Below, in pieces: positions 25,217 through 35,149 of a stretch of DNA of 64,000 bases. Numbering within the stretch: the first letter of the stretch is position 1; every line of letters starts with the position of its first letter. Source of the DNA: Bacillus sp. FJAT-27264 (GTDB lineage Bacteria; Bacillota; Bacilli; Paenibacillales; Paenibacillaceae); assembly GCF_001682855.1 (NCBI RefSeq), contig NZ_MAQW01000023.1:674137-738136 (forward strand), given 5' to 3'. A model generated the notes under the pieces. The model saw only the letters and a list, made by a program, of their open reading frames with translations. It did not search any database and was not told the origin of the DNA. Made by a program: the position numbers and the translations under genes.

Positions 25217-26755
25217 ATGGCGCGAACAAAAGTGCTTGGCACCATGATGGCAGGGGGATTGTCATTATCATTGCTGCTGTCAGGATGTGGAGGCGGCAAT
25301 AATAATGCAGCTTCGGGCAGCAATAACACAGGTGGGAAGAATGCACCCGTCTCCACTGCCGGATCTAAAGAAGTCGTTGAATTGAAGGCCTATTTCCCGG
25401 GTGATAAACCGTCCGGCTTCGAGGATGTTCTCAAGGCGGTAAATGAAAAGATGAAGGCGGACAATGTGGGAGCTTCGCTCAATATCAATTTCCTTCCTTG
25501 GTCCGACTATGGTAATTCGGTTTCTGTCAAAATGTCCGCAGGTGAAAGCTTTGATATGTATCTTGATGCGCCGTGGCTGTCACTGTCGCAGATGGTGGCC
25601 AGCGGCTCCATTATTCCGCTCGACGATCTTATTGCTTCCCGCAAGGAACTGAAGGATTCCATTCCGCAGCAAATGTGGGATGCCAACAAATTCGGCGGCA
25701 AAATCATGGGAATACCGCTGGGTACAACTCAGGGCGCACTCTACGGCTTCATGATCCGCAAAGACCTGCGTGAGAAATATGGCATGCCGGAGCTGAAAAC
25801 CGTGGCTGATGTTGAGAAGTTCCTGTACACCGTCAAGGAAAAAGAAACAGCCATCAAGCCTTTTGTCATTGACGGACGCAAAGCCGATAAGCTGGCGATC
25901 ATTTTCAGCGATGATTTGAATACGGGCAAGGTCAGCGATCTGGAAACCTCCGTGCCGATGTTCTATTACAATCTGAACGACAAGAAGGTAGTCGGCGCAT
26001 GGGATACCGCTTCGCTGGACCAGTCGTTTGAACGGGCGACAACATTCTATAAGGACGGCATTCTGTCCAAGAACATTGCTCAGGAGCAAAATGCGCAAAC
26101 CCTGTTCAACCAAGGGAAATACGCAGCAACCTTCTATACCGCCGATGGCGTTGAGGGTCTGAAGTATTTGGATGCTCTGAAGAATCAAGGCGCGGAGCTT
26201 GAGGTTGTAGTGCCGAACGATGAATCGTCGAAGCCGTATTCAACCTTCCAGCAATGGAATTTCCTTGCTGTTCCTAAGGCCTCTAAACATGCGGAGCAGG
26301 TTATGGATGTGGCCAACTGGCTTTCGATCAAAGAAAACCATGATCTGCTCGAATATGGGGTAGAAGGCAAGGATTGGGAAGCTGCAGGAGATACAGGCTA
26401 CAAGTCGCTCTCTAATTATGCTTTCCCTGGCTATGTACTAACCTGGCGCCCGAATCTGGTCCGCACACCGGATAATATGCTGCCGGGAGATAAGGAGTGG
26501 TACACCAAGGCCAGCGAATCCGACACCTTTAATGTAAGTCCGATTACAGGCTTCAGCTTCGAAGCGGATCAGGTGAAGACGGAGTATGCCAAGACTACAC
26601 CATTCTTCGATTCAGTATTCCTGCCTTTGGCTCAAGGTGTACTGCCTGCAGACAAAGGCCAAGCAATGCTGAAGGATAAAATTCTTGGTGTCGGTGGACA
26701 AAAAGTGCTGGATGAAATTCAGAAGCAGATCGATGCCGTGACCGCAGGAAAATAA
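25217..26755 (+). CDS. ABC transporter solute-binding lipoprotein
   Basis: This is a 512-residue extracellular binding protein for the two permeases. The N-terminus is a lipoprotein signal ending in the lipobox LLLSGC, with Cys24 as the lipidation site, followed by a Gly/Asn-rich linker. The body (DMYLDAPWLSLSQMVASGSI, QYKSLSNYAFPGYVLTWRPN-like text) is the large LplA/DUF3502 type of family 1 sugar-binding protein. AGGAGG precedes the ATG. It sits between the permeases and a GH130 phosphorylase, so the ligand may be a mannose-containing oligosaccharide; this is inferred from context only. Confidence 0.91.
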   Translation: MARTKVLGTMMAGGLSLSLLLSGCGGGNNNAASGSNNTGGKNAPVSTAGSKEVVELKAYFPGDKPSGFEDVLKAVNEKMKADNVGASLNINFLPWSDYGNSVSVKMSAGESFDMYLDAPWLSLSQMVASGSIIPLDDLIASRKELKDSIPQQMWDANKFGGKIMGIPLGTTQGALYGFMIRKDLREKYGMPELKTVADVEKFLYTVKEKETAIKPFVIDGRKADKLAIIFSDDLNTGKVSDLETSVPMFYYNLNDKKVVGAWDTASLDQSFERATTFYKDGILSKNIAQEQNAQTLFNQGKYAATFYTADGVEGLKYLDALKNQGAELEVVVPNDESSKPYSTFQQWNFLAVPKASKHAEQVMDVANWLSIKENHDLLEYGVEGKDWEAAGDTGYKSLSNYAFPGYVLTWRPNLVRTPDNMLPGDKEWYTKASESDTFNVSPITGFSFEADQVKTEYAKTTPFFDSVFLPLAQGVLPADKGQAMLKDKILGVGGQKVLDEIQKQIDAVTAGK

Positions 26756-26795
26756 ATAACTTTCAACAGAAACCAGCCATGAAAGAGGAGAGCGA

Positions 26796-27860
26796 ATGAC
26801 AACAGTACGCAGCGAACTTAACCCGATTATCAAGACCACTGATGTGAGTCCATCCCGTCCCGACTTTAAAGTGCTTGGCGCTTTCAATGCGGGGGTGGCA
26901 GTCTATGGCGAGGAGACCATCTTGCTATTGCGAGTCGCTGAAGCCCCTGTATCGGAAAATGCAGGAGAGGTGCTGATCCCGAAGCTGAACGAAGTCACGG
27001 GAGAGGTGAACGTGGAAAAGCTGTCTTTGACGGATTCCCGTTATAGCTTCGCCGATTCCCGCTTTGTGGCAGAGAACGGCAAAATGACGATGCTAACCTC
27101 TATGTCCCACCTGCGGGTGGCGAGGAGTAAGGATGGCGTTACGTTCACGATCGAAGAACAGCCGGCGCTCTTTCCGCAGACTGCTCTGGAGGCATGGGGC
27201 ATTGAAGACCCGCGCATCACGCAGATTGGCGACAAATACTACATCACCTACAGCGCAGCTTCTGTCCGCGGCGTGGGTGTAGGTTTGGCCGAGACCAGCG
27301 ACTTCCGGACATTCATACGCCATGGCATCATGCTGCTGCCAGAGAACAAGGATGTCATGCTGTTCCCTGAGCAGATCGGCGGCAAGTATTATGCCTTGAC
27401 CCGTCCGGTTCCACATTCCTTCGGAGCGCCGGAGATGTGGATCGCTGAATCACCGGACCTGGTTCACTGGGGCAAGCATCGTTTTCTGATGGGGCTGCGC
27501 CAGGATTCCTGGGACGGCGGACGGATGGGCGGAGGAGCGGTACCGATTCGGACTGAACACGGCTGGCTAGCCCTCTACCATGGGGCAGACACCAAGCACC
27601 GCTATTGTATGGGCGCGGTACTGCTTGATCTGGAAGATCCGGGCAAAGTTATCGCCCGCTCGACCCGTCCGTTCATGGAGCCGGAGGCCGATTATGAATT
27701 GAACGGCTTCTTCGGAGGCGTTGTATTCTCATGCGGTGCGCTCCTGATTGGTGACACTGTCCGCATGTATTATGGAGCGGCGGATGAAGTTATGGCCGTG
27801 GCCGATATTCCGCTGGCCGATATTTTAGATACGCTTTCTTATGAAGAACCACTAATTTAA
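26796..27860 (+). CDS. GH130 family beta-mannoside phosphorylase or hydrolase
   Basis: This is a five-bladed beta-propeller enzyme of 354 residues. Most GH130 members phosphorolyse beta-mannosides to mannose-1-phosphate; some hydrolyse them. GIEDPRIT (about 130-137) carries the catalytic Asp of the family, with SRYSFADSRFV before it and GVGLAETSDF and GGGAVPIRTEHGWLALYHG after it. There is no signal peptide, so it works in the cytoplasm on sugar brought in by the ABC system encoded just upstream. GAGGAG precedes the ATG. The linkage specificity (beta-1,2, 1,3 or 1,4) cannot be told by eye. Confidence 0.9.
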   Translation: MTTVRSELNPIIKTTDVSPSRPDFKVLGAFNAGVAVYGEETILLLRVAEAPVSENAGEVLIPKLNEVTGEVNVEKLSLTDSRYSFADSRFVAENGKMTMLTSMSHLRVARSKDGVTFTIEEQPALFPQTALEAWGIEDPRITQIGDKYYITYSAASVRGVGVGLAETSDFRTFIRHGIMLLPENKDVMLFPEQIGGKYYALTRPVPHSFGAPEMWIAESPDLVHWGKHRFLMGLRQDSWDGGRMGGGAVPIRTEHGWLALYHGADTKHRYCMGAVLLDLEDPGKVIARSTRPFMEPEADYELNGFFGGVVFSCGALLIGDTVRMYYGAADEVMAVADIPLADILDTLSYEEPLI

Positions 27861-27891
27861 GAAGCAGCAAGCTACATCATTTGTCGTTCTG

Positions 27892-27929
27892 GCCTGCGCC
27901 GCACCAACGTTTATTGGCGCGGCGCAGGC
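27892..27929 (+). terminator. GC-rich hairpin between GH130 gene and SLH protein gene
   Basis: GCCTGCGCCGC and GCGGCGCAGGC form an 11-bp perfect stem with a 16-base loop. No T-run follows, so it may lower rather than end read-through into the SLH gene. Confidence 0.5.
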
Positions 27930-27972
27930 TGGAATGCAATGATATTAATTTGTCGACATGGGAGGAACAGCA

Positions 27973-30900
27973 ATGAAGAAGAACCTGAGTATATTCATGA
28001 TCCTGACTTTGCTTCTACCACTATTTACAGCAGGTCCATTTGATAGCGCTTACGCTGCTGAATCGGAGAATGGAACTGTCCAGCTATCCGGAGACCCTTC
28101 ATTTGACAGCGACAGTGTTGCGAATAGCGCAGCTAACCAATGGAGATGGCTCAGCTATCCTGGTGCCCGTTTTTCGCTGAATCCTAACAAGGGCAGCGTC
28201 TCGCTGGATCAAGGCAAAGCGCCGATGGCGAATGATCTGGCTTTTAACATTGGCGGTTTTCTGGGGGCGGGGCAGGTCCAGTTCTACGGTCTTATGAATG
28301 CCAAGATTGCTGAAAGCGGGCAAAACGGAAATACAGCAAGCTCAATCAACACGACCTGGTATCCCTATAAAATTGATTTTAACGCTACGTATAATACTCC
28401 ATCCGGGGTGAATATGTCGGGCTATGATTACTTCACGGACGCCGATTCCTCGGTTGTTCGTGTCATGAAGGTTAATGGTAACGCTAACAAGGATCTGATC
28501 CTGGGCGGAACCATTGCTGGCAGCGGGAGCGCTCGCTGGGATGCCGAGCATCAGGTACTCGTTGTTTCAGATGCCAGCTATTTTTACGCTTTGAAGTTTG
28601 TTAGTCTCACTGGTAGTGAACTGACGGCTTCACCGCTCAGCCAGGTTCCGGTTATCAATGGCAGCAGCTGGTCCCTGCGGATTCCAGTGGGAGTCGCTAG
28701 CGGTAACACTTATGCCACCGGATTCGGATTCGCTGCGAGCGAGGAGGGCGTGGAGAAGGCGATATCCCGGGCCTCAGGGAACTTTGCCCAAGGGGTGAGC
28801 GCTTCACTTGCCGCCACCAAAGCGGTGTTCGATTCCAATCTGCGGAAGGCACCGGCACCGCAAAACTTCGGCATTGCAGGCGGTATCGACAGCAAGGGTG
28901 TGACGGCGCAGCAGCATCGCATGTTCTACTACGGGGCGTTTGCTTTTTTCCTGAACAATTATATGAACGTCCTCCCCGAGAATACAGCGCATTTCAACTA
29001 TCCCCAAGTGTTGTTGGGCAAGGCTTCGACATGGGGCTTCGGAGCTGCGTATAACAATGGTTCAGTAGCCTGGGAGAGCTTCCTCGGCCAAGAATGGCTG
29101 TCTTACATGATGCCGAGGGAAGCCTGGGAAGCTTATACCGGGACGATGTCCCTGGTTGGAGAGGATGGCTACATTCCAGGCGAGGTGCTTCCGGCGCGCA
29201 AAGCGCAGGCTGCCTGGGTGATCTACCGAAATGGCGGAGCCTCCAAGGAAGAGCTCGCCCAGCAGTATGGCAGCATCAGACGCAATCTGCTCTGGCTGGA
29301 GCAGAATCCACGCTGGATTTATATCAGTCATGATCAAGCGGATGAGAAAGACCTGGAGTTCATGGCATCATTTTTGTTCGATGCTGATTTTGCGAGCCGG
29401 ATTGCACAGGAGATTGGGCAGCCGGAAGCGGAAATCAAGATGTGGAAAGACCGCAAGAACAATATGGAGAAAGATATCCGGGAATGGTTCCTGACCAACC
29501 CGAACAAGCTGAACCAATACTATTTCAAAGACAGTAACAGCTATAAAGTGGGCGAGTATGAGTCGATTCTGAATGCCATTTATTTGAACAGTCTAACGGA
29601 TGCAGAGAACCGGATGCTGATTGACTTTTGGCGGGGGATGGCGAATGCCAATGCGCCGGTTAACGGGCAGTTTTATAAATACGGCGTCATGTCCCTAAAT
29701 GTGTATGCTATGTATAACAAAGGCTACAAGGGAGACGCCCGGCAGATCATTTACACAGCGATTCGCGATACGGTCAAGGCCGGAAATTTCTCTGAGAATA
29801 TACAGCCAACGGGCAGTATTGAAGGCGTTAGTCCCAGCACGTTCACAGCGGCAGGCATGATTGACTTCACGCTGATGGCAAACGGGCTGGAGACGTACAC
29901 TGGCGAGCCGCGAAATATTAATCTTGGAACCTCATGGGGGGAGACGGCTTTGCCGGATATTGAGGATTTCAATTATGTCAGCGACTGGTCGATCTCGTCG
30001 GATGCTCACATCACTGCGAGTGATGGAATCGGGAGAGTTGCCGTTAACGACAACTCGGGCAGAGACTATGGTCACGTCGGTAAGAGAGTCAGCTATAATG
30101 TCACGGATAACCCCTCTATTCACATTAAAGTTACTCAGGTAGATCCAGGCGGGAAATGGGCACTTAAAGTGACTGACGGAGGAACGGATATTGCATTGCA
30201 GAATGATACGGAGGCAACTGGAGAATTTAGCTACAACCTTAAAGACATCACAGGCTGGAGCGGCAGCAAGTCGTTCGTAATCAAGATGTATGCATCCGGC
30301 GGAAAAGGAAAATCGTATCAGGTCGACTATCTTGCCACCGAGCCATTGTCTGATGTTGAGCTGGCTCTGGATAAGCAGTCCTTTGTTCTGGGCCAAAATA
30401 TGCAGATCTCTTATAAAGGAGCATCCGGGCAGAAGGACTGGCTCGGGATCTATAAGGATGACGGCGGGGAACCGGGGGAGAACAATCCACCGCTTGCCCG
30501 TGCTTATAAAAGTAATGAGGACACAGCGTCTGGTACAGTAAGCTTCGATGCAAATTGGGCGCCAGGTAATTATCGAGTGTTCTTGCTGAAAAACGACGGT
30601 TATACGGTCGCAGCCTCCGCACAATTCAGGATAACTGCACCCTCTGCTCCCGGGCAGGTGTATCTGACAGGAGCAGTGTCGGCCAGCGGCTATCTGACCG
30701 GAACCCTGGCGATCTCACCGCCAAGTAACTCTACCTATGTACAGGAATATGTGCTGTATTGGGGAGACCGGAACGGCAAGCTGTCGGGGGTTCAGCCTAT
30801 CGCTGTGGTTCCTGCAGCGATAGCCACTGTGAACCATGAACTGACCAGAGTTCCGGTTCCTGACGGAGCGGAAGCGCTGATCATCTATTCGAGAACCAAG

Positions 30901-33294
30901 GGATTTGAATCGTTAGTATATGCGGCCGACGAATTGCCCAAAGCAGGCCTCCAGCCGCTGCAACTGGCAGATTTCACCGATGTCTCCGACTGGACCGTGC
31001 AGCAGAACGCCAATATAGCCTCTGTGAACGGCCTCGGACGGGTTGAGGTGAATCCAGGCCGGGATTATGGTCATGTGGACAAAGAGCTGTCCTACAATAT
31101 CAGCGATCTTCCATTGATCCGGGTGAAGATCGACGGGCTCGACAGTGGAGCAAAGTGGGCGTTGAAGGTCAATACGGGTTATGACTTTAACGATGATATC
31201 ACCCTCCAGAGGGATACGGACCAGACAGGTGAATTCACTTATAATTTGCGGGAAATCACCGGCTGGAAAAATGCAAGAACTTTCACCATCAAATTGTATG
31301 CCGTGGGCGGTCAGGGGAAATCCTTCCGGATCAGCGAATTGTCGGCTTTACCTGTGGAGCCTGTGCTTACGGTTCCCGGCGAACCTACCGGAGTACAGGC
31401 CTCCGCCAGTAACGAATCGGCAATCGTAAGATTCGCAGCACCTGCTGACAATGGCGGCAGCGAGATTTTGCGGTATACCGTGACTGTATGGTCGGACGAC
31501 AATGCGGTCAAGATGGTGGAAGGAACGGGCAGCCCGGTTACTGTCTCTGATCTGAGCAACGGTACGGCGTATACCTTCACAGTAACAGCAAGTAACGCCC
31601 AGGGCGATTCGGCAGTGTCCACACGCTCGAACGAAGTGACTCCTACTACAGAGCTGCCTCCGGCACCTCTTCGCCCAGAGAACCTGAACGGTATGGCAGG
31701 TGACAAGCAAGTCAAATTGACATGGGATGAGACCAAGAATACAGTCAGCTACGCAGTATATCAATATGAAGGCGTCACAGCACCAGCTGATCCTGATCGT
31801 TGGGTGCTTGTTGCACCTAGCGTTACAACAGCCACGTACACGGTGAATGGCTTGAGTAACGGAACAAGTTATGCGTTCGCGGTAAAAGCCGTCAATGCGG
31901 GGGGAGAAAGCGACTTTTCCGCTGCGGTGACTGCAACGCCAAGTGCTGCTGTGCCGCAGACTCCGGCAGTTCCAACGCTTCTGACCAGTACAGCAGGAGA
32001 TAAAGAAGTCACATTGAAGTGGGAAGCAGTAAAGGGTGCTGATGCTTATGCAGTCTACCAGTACGAAGGGACAACCGCGCCAATTAATTCTTCTGACTGG
32101 GTGCTTGTTCAGTCCGGGGTTATAGAGACGACTTATACGATAACTGGGCTTACGAATGGCACCGGCTATGCGTTTGCCGTAAAAGCACTCAATTCAGGAG
32201 GGGCCAGTGACTACTCCGCAGCAGCGACTGCTGTACCGACGGCCGCGGTATTGCCGGAACATCCGGACACGTCGGGCAACAGCGGAAGCAGCGTTCAAGA
32301 ATCCATTACAATTAAATCAGATGATGGAAAAATCACAATACCAAGCGGCAGGAACGGCGAGGTCACCCTGGGGAACCAGATTGTCCTCTCTGTGCCTGCC
32401 GGGGTGGCAGACCAGGATATGATGATTACCATCGAGAAGCTGCTCCATCTGGATAATCTGCTACGCGACAAGAACAAAACACTTGTCAGCGATGTTTTTG
32501 AGATCACTAAAAATCTCGTAGGCCATTTTAAAAAGCCTGTTACCTTGACCTTGAAGTTCGATCCGTCCCTCGCCGGAAAGGATCAGAGAGTCTCCATATT
32601 CTATTATGACGAAGCAAAGAAAACCTGGGTTGAAGTGGGCGGTACAGTAAAGGGGGATTGGATTACTGCTGAAGTAGACCACTTTACCAAATTTGCTGTT
32701 ATGGCTGTGGATGGCAGTCTGGGAGAGAGCAGTCAGTCTAATCAGCCAGCACCTGCCTTCGCTGACATCATCGGTCACTGGGCCGAGAGCTACATCAGGG
32801 ATGCTGTTGGCAACAAGCTTGTCAGCGGTTACCCGGATGGAACGTTCAAGCCGGGTAGCCCAGTCACCCGTGCCGAATTTACGGTGATGCTGATCAATGG
32901 TCTTAAGCTAGAAAAAACAGGTTCAGTACCTCCGTTTAGCGATCAGTCCAAATTTGGTGCATGGGCGCAAGAAGCAATTGCAACTGCGGCTGAAGCAGGT
33001 CTTGTGAGCGGGTATAAAGACAACAGCTTCCGCCCGGATTCCCGCATTACCCGTGCGGAGATGGCGGTGATGATTGCCAGAGCGCTTGATCTGACTACCG
33101 ATTCCGGGGCAATGACCAGTTTGGCAGATGACACTGCTATTCCACAGTGGGCCAAAGGAGCGGTGGAAGCGATGCATAAGCTGGAGATCGTCAATGGCCG
33201 AAGCGATGACAAGTTCGTTCCGAACGACACGGCGACCCGAGCAGAAGCTGTGGTCATGCTGCTTAGAATGCTTGCTATCCATAATAATCAATAA
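27973..33294 (+). CDS. Secreted multidomain surface protein with catalytic-like N-terminus, FN3 and SLH repeats
   Basis: This is a 1773-residue exported protein. In order: signal peptide (about 1-29); a large region (30-650) rich in Trp, Tyr and Asn that looks like a beta-sandwich plus an (alpha/alpha)6-type glycosidase, family not recognised; a carbohydrate-binding-like module (about 660-790); an Ig-like domain (792-890); a further beta domain; a second copy of the binding-like module (about 995-1125); three FN3 domains (about 1134-1430); a ZU5-like stretch; and three SLH repeats (about 1595-1773) with TRAEF or TRAEM cores. SLH repeats attach to cell-wall polymers. ATG 27973 follows GGGAGGAA. 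It probably degrades a polysaccharide for import by the upstream ABC system. Confidence 0.85.
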   Translation: MKKNLSIFMILTLLLPLFTAGPFDSAYAAESENGTVQLSGDPSFDSDSVANSAANQWRWLSYPGARFSLNPNKGSVSLDQGKAPMANDLAFNIGGFLGAGQVQFYGLMNAKIAESGQNGNTASSINTTWYPYKIDFNATYNTPSGVNMSGYDYFTDADSSVVRVMKVNGNANKDLILGGTIAGSGSARWDAEHQVLVVSDASYFYALKFVSLTGSELTASPLSQVPVINGSSWSLRIPVGVASGNTYATGFGFAASEEGVEKAISRASGNFAQGVSASLAATKAVFDSNLRKAPAPQNFGIAGGIDSKGVTAQQHRMFYYGAFAFFLNNYMNVLPENTAHFNYPQVLLGKASTWGFGAAYNNGSVAWESFLGQEWLSYMMPREAWEAYTGTMSLVGEDGYIPGEVLPARKAQAAWVIYRNGGASKEELAQQYGSIRRNLLWLEQNPRWIYISHDQADEKDLEFMASFLFDADFASRIAQEIGQPEAEIKMWKDRKNNMEKDIREWFLTNPNKLNQYYFKDSNSYKVGEYESILNAIYLNSLTDAENRMLIDFWRGMANANAPVNGQFYKYGVMSLNVYAMYNKGYKGDARQIIYTAIRDTVKAGNFSENIQPTGSIEGVSPSTFTAAGMIDFTLMANGLETYTGEPRNINLGTSWGETALPDIEDFNYVSDWSISSDAHITASDGIGRVAVNDNSGRDYGHVGKRVSYNVTDNPSIHIKVTQVDPGGKWALKVTDGGTDIALQNDTEATGEFSYNLKDITGWSGSKSFVIKMYASGGKGKSYQVDYLATEPLSDVELALDKQSFVLGQNMQISYKGASGQKDWLGIYKDDGGEPGENNPPLARAYKSNEDTASGTVSFDANWAPGNYRVFLLKNDGYTVAASAQFRITAPSAPGQVYLTGAVSASGYLTGTLAISPPSNSTYVQEYVLYWGDRNGKLSGVQPIAVVPAAIATVNHELTRVPVPDGAEALIIYSRTKGFESLVYAADELPKAGLQPLQLADFTDVSDWTVQQNANIASVNGLGRVEVNPGRDYGHVDKELSYNISDLPLIRVKIDGLDSGAKWALKVNTGYDFNDDITLQRDTDQTGEFTYNLREITGWKNARTFTIKLYAVGGQGKSFRISELSALPVEPVLTVPGEPTGVQASASNESAIVRFAAPADNGGSEILRYTVTVWSDDNAVKMVEGTGSPVTVSDLSNGTAYTFTVTASNAQGDSAVSTRSNEVTPTTELPPAPLRPENLNGMAGDKQVKLTWDETKNTVSYAVYQYEGVTAPADPDRWVLVAPSVTTATYTVNGLSNGTSYAFAVKAVNAGGESDFSAAVTATPSAAVPQTPAVPTLLTSTAGDKEVTLKWEAVKGADAYAVYQYEGTTAPINSSDWVLVQSGVIETTYTITGLTNGTGYAFAVKALNSGGASDYSAAATAVPTAAVLPEHPDTSGNSGSSVQESITIKSDDGKITIPSGRNGEVTLGNQIVLSVPAGVADQDMMITIEKLLHLDNLLRDKNKTLVSDVFEITKNLVGHFKKPVTLTLKFDPSLAGKDQRVSIFYYDEAKKTWVEVGGTVKGDWITAEVDHFTKFAVMAVDGSLGESSQSNQPAPAFADIIGHWAESYIRDAVGNKLVSGYPDGTFKPGSPVTRAEFTVMLINGLKLEKTGSVPPFSDQSKFGAWAQEAIATAAEAGLVSGYKDNSFRPDSRITRAEMAVMIARALDLTTDSGAMTSLADDTAIPQWAKGAVEAMHKLEIVNGRSDDKFVPNDTATRAEAVVMLLRMLAIHNNQ

Positions 33295-33398
33295 GCGAAT
33301 CTGTGCGCGTTATTTGTGAACGACCATGATTAAGAGAGAAAGGCCCGCGAGCTGGCGGCCGTACTGGCTGCGGATGATAGCAATAGCAGCTAAACAAG

Positions 33399-33441
33399 GG
33401 AAAGAGCCTCAGTCCGTGTATTCCGGGCTGAGGCTCTTTCG
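33399..33441. terminator. Bidirectional terminator between SLH protein gene and YheC/D operon
   Basis: GAAAGAGCCTCAG pairs with CTGAGGCTCTTTC. It lies between convergent genes and is the end of both. Confidence 0.75.
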
Positions 33442-33492
33442 GTGATGCATGGAAAAGAATCAAAAAAGAGGCCATGGAGGAAGTGTACCTCC

Positions 33493-34623
33493 TTATTCTT
33501 CGGTGACTTTGGAAGAGACTGGAGTTTCCTTGTTTCTATGAATCCATAGCGCATATTCCAGCGGCCGTACCAGCGATTTGCGATAGGTTTCAGTGTCGCC
33601 AGACCGGAGAAAGACCTCACGAGCGGGCTTGGGATTGACCTCCAGGATATATATTTTCCCTTCATGATCAATGGCAAGATCCAAGGCCAGCTCGCAAAGG
33701 GAGCTGAAGCAGTCTTCCAGATAGGCAGCAGCTTCGATACCCAGCTTCTCGGCCGTTTTCATCACCTTAACGGCTCTCTCCTGGCTGCCAAGCCAGCTCC
33801 TGAGCAGCTTCTCAGCCTGAACAGCATGGCCGCCGCCATGCAGGTTAGAGGTTACGCTGCGCGCCGCACCGACGCGTCCAGCCATCCCCGTCAGTTCCCA
33901 TACGCCATGCCCGTTCTTCTGAACCAGCATACGGTAATCATGAAAGCGTCCGTTAGGCAGACGCAGAGGAATGCCCTGCTGTGCGAGAAAGCTAGTTCCA
34001 ATACACCACTGGCGGACTACACTGTTAAGCTGGGAGAGCGAGACCTTGCGGGGGGAGATAATGCGGCGATTCTGCCGGCGGCCCTGAATATCGAAGAAGC
34101 CTTGTTCACGGCTCTTCTTCTCGATGCGAAGAATGCCGCGCCCGCCAGTGCCATTAATCGGCTTGATATAGACGACGGGATGGTTTCTCAGCATCCGTTT
34201 GAGCTCAGCGGAAGACTGATAGAGCAGCGTCTCCGGGAGATGCTGCCGGAAACGCTGCTTTTGCGAAAAGGTTTGGTGGATGGTCCATTTGTTACGCAGC
34301 GGCCGGTTCAGAAAAGTCAGATGATTGTAGCGGGCACGGAAGCGAAGGAGCTGCTGGAAGCGGACACTTTTCTGGATACGGCAGCGATCAAAGATCATAG
34401 CCGGCAAGGCCCGCCACTTGCGGGACCAGTTCCCTGTTTTGGAGTCATAGACCATCGCGTAAACTTGCTCTTTCGAGGCGTGTACATCCATAGGCGTAAA
34501 GACAAACACATCTAATCCGAGCTTGCCGCCTTCGATAATCATCCTCCGATACACACTTTTTTCTTCGAGCTGCTTGGCATCGTTCAGATATAGCGTAAGA
34601 ATGCCTAAGACGGGTTGCGACAC
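33493..34623 (-). CDS. YheC/YheD family ATP-grasp protein, copy 5 (short form)
   Basis: This 376-residue ATP-grasp-fold protein is the last of five such genes in one minus-strand operon. The fold is seen in VVYIKPINGTGGRGILRIEK (lysine and glycine loop, about 150-170), YRMLVQKNGHGVWELTGMAG, and ELALDLAIDHEGKIYILEVN, whose final Glu-Val-Asn binds magnesium. ATP-grasp enzymes usually join an acid to an amine using ATP. Bacillus YheC and YheD are known as spore-coat-associated proteins, but their reaction is not. The gene starts with GTG, overlapping the GNAT gene by 19 bases. This short form lacks the N-terminal beta domain of copies 1 and 3. Confidence 0.87.
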   Translation of the reverse strand: MSQPVLGILTLYLNDAKQLEEKSVYRRMIIEGGKLGLDVFVFTPMDVHASKEQVYAMVYDSKTGNWSRKWRALPAMIFDRCRIQKSVRFQQLLRFRARYNHLTFLNRPLRNKWTIHQTFSQKQRFRQHLPETLLYQSSAELKRMLRNHPVVYIKPINGTGGRGILRIEKKSREQGFFDIQGRRQNRRIISPRKVSLSQLNSVVRQWCIGTSFLAQQGIPLRLPNGRFHDYRMLVQKNGHGVWELTGMAGRVGAARSVTSNLHGGGHAVQAEKLLRSWLGSQERAVKVMKTAEKLGIEAAAYLEDCFSSLCELALDLAIDHEGKIYILEVNPKPAREVFLRSGDTETYRKSLVRPLEYALWIHRNKETPVSSKVTEE

Positions 34624-35123
34624 AGTAGTTCACCTTCTTGTGTAGAGATGGTAGTACTTCCCGTATGTTCGGGCGAACGCAGCTCAAGCGTAGGCTTGCC
34701 GGTCGGCCCGGTGGTAAGAGCCACCGCAGCCAAGCCGGCACGGAAGCACATCTTCAGGCTGGGGGTATTGTCACTAGCGACACTGCATTCCAGTCTGCCG
34801 AGGCGTTGCAGCTGAGCCGCTAGAAGCGAAGAGCCGGTATGCTTTCCCCGGTAGAGTGGATGGACAGTGACAAGGCATGCTTCTTTGCCGAAGCCGGACA
34901 CGAAGCTCAGGCCCGCGAGCTGGCGGCCATGCTGGCCGCGCACGGTAGCGATCAGCAGCGAAACACCGGGTAGGGCAAGCTGCTCGGGTGTCAATGCAGC
35001 CAGCGCCCGGTAACCCTGGAGCGTGATCCGTCGATCACCGTGATGCCGGATGAAATGCAGCAGGCCGTCCAGCCGAGCGGTCCACTGTGCAGGGGCTGTG
35101 TCATAGATGGAAGAGATTTGCAT
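34605..35123 (-). CDS. GNAT family N-acetyltransferase within the YheC/D operon
   Basis: This is a 172-residue GNAT-fold protein. The acetyl-CoA-binding part reads ACLVTVHPLYRGKHTGSSLL (about 86-105), and CSVASDNTPSLKMCFRAGL matches the later NxxSxxxxxxxGF element. It lies between copies 4 and 5 of the YheC/YheD genes; its stop overlaps the next start by 19 bases, so the genes are likely expressed together. ATG 35123 follows GAAGGAAG and leaves 26 bases to the previous stop; a TTG 8 codons upstream is possible. The acetylated substrate may be the product or target of the ATP-grasp enzymes; this is inferred. Confidence 0.8.
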   Translation of the reverse strand: MQISSIYDTAPAQWTARLDGLLHFIRHHGDRRITLQGYRALAALTPEQLALPGVSLLIATVRGQHGRQLAGLSFVSGFGKEACLVTVHPLYRGKHTGSSLLAAQLQRLGRLECSVASDNTPSLKMCFRAGLAAVALTTGPTGKPTLELRSPEHTGSTTISTQEGELLCRNPS

Positions 35124-35149
35124 GTCTTTGTCACTTCCTTCAGGCAAGT

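Noticed and set aside
33664..34515. 283-codon open frame antisense to YheC/D copy 5
   Set aside because: It is the mirror of a well supported ATP-grasp gene and resembles no family.
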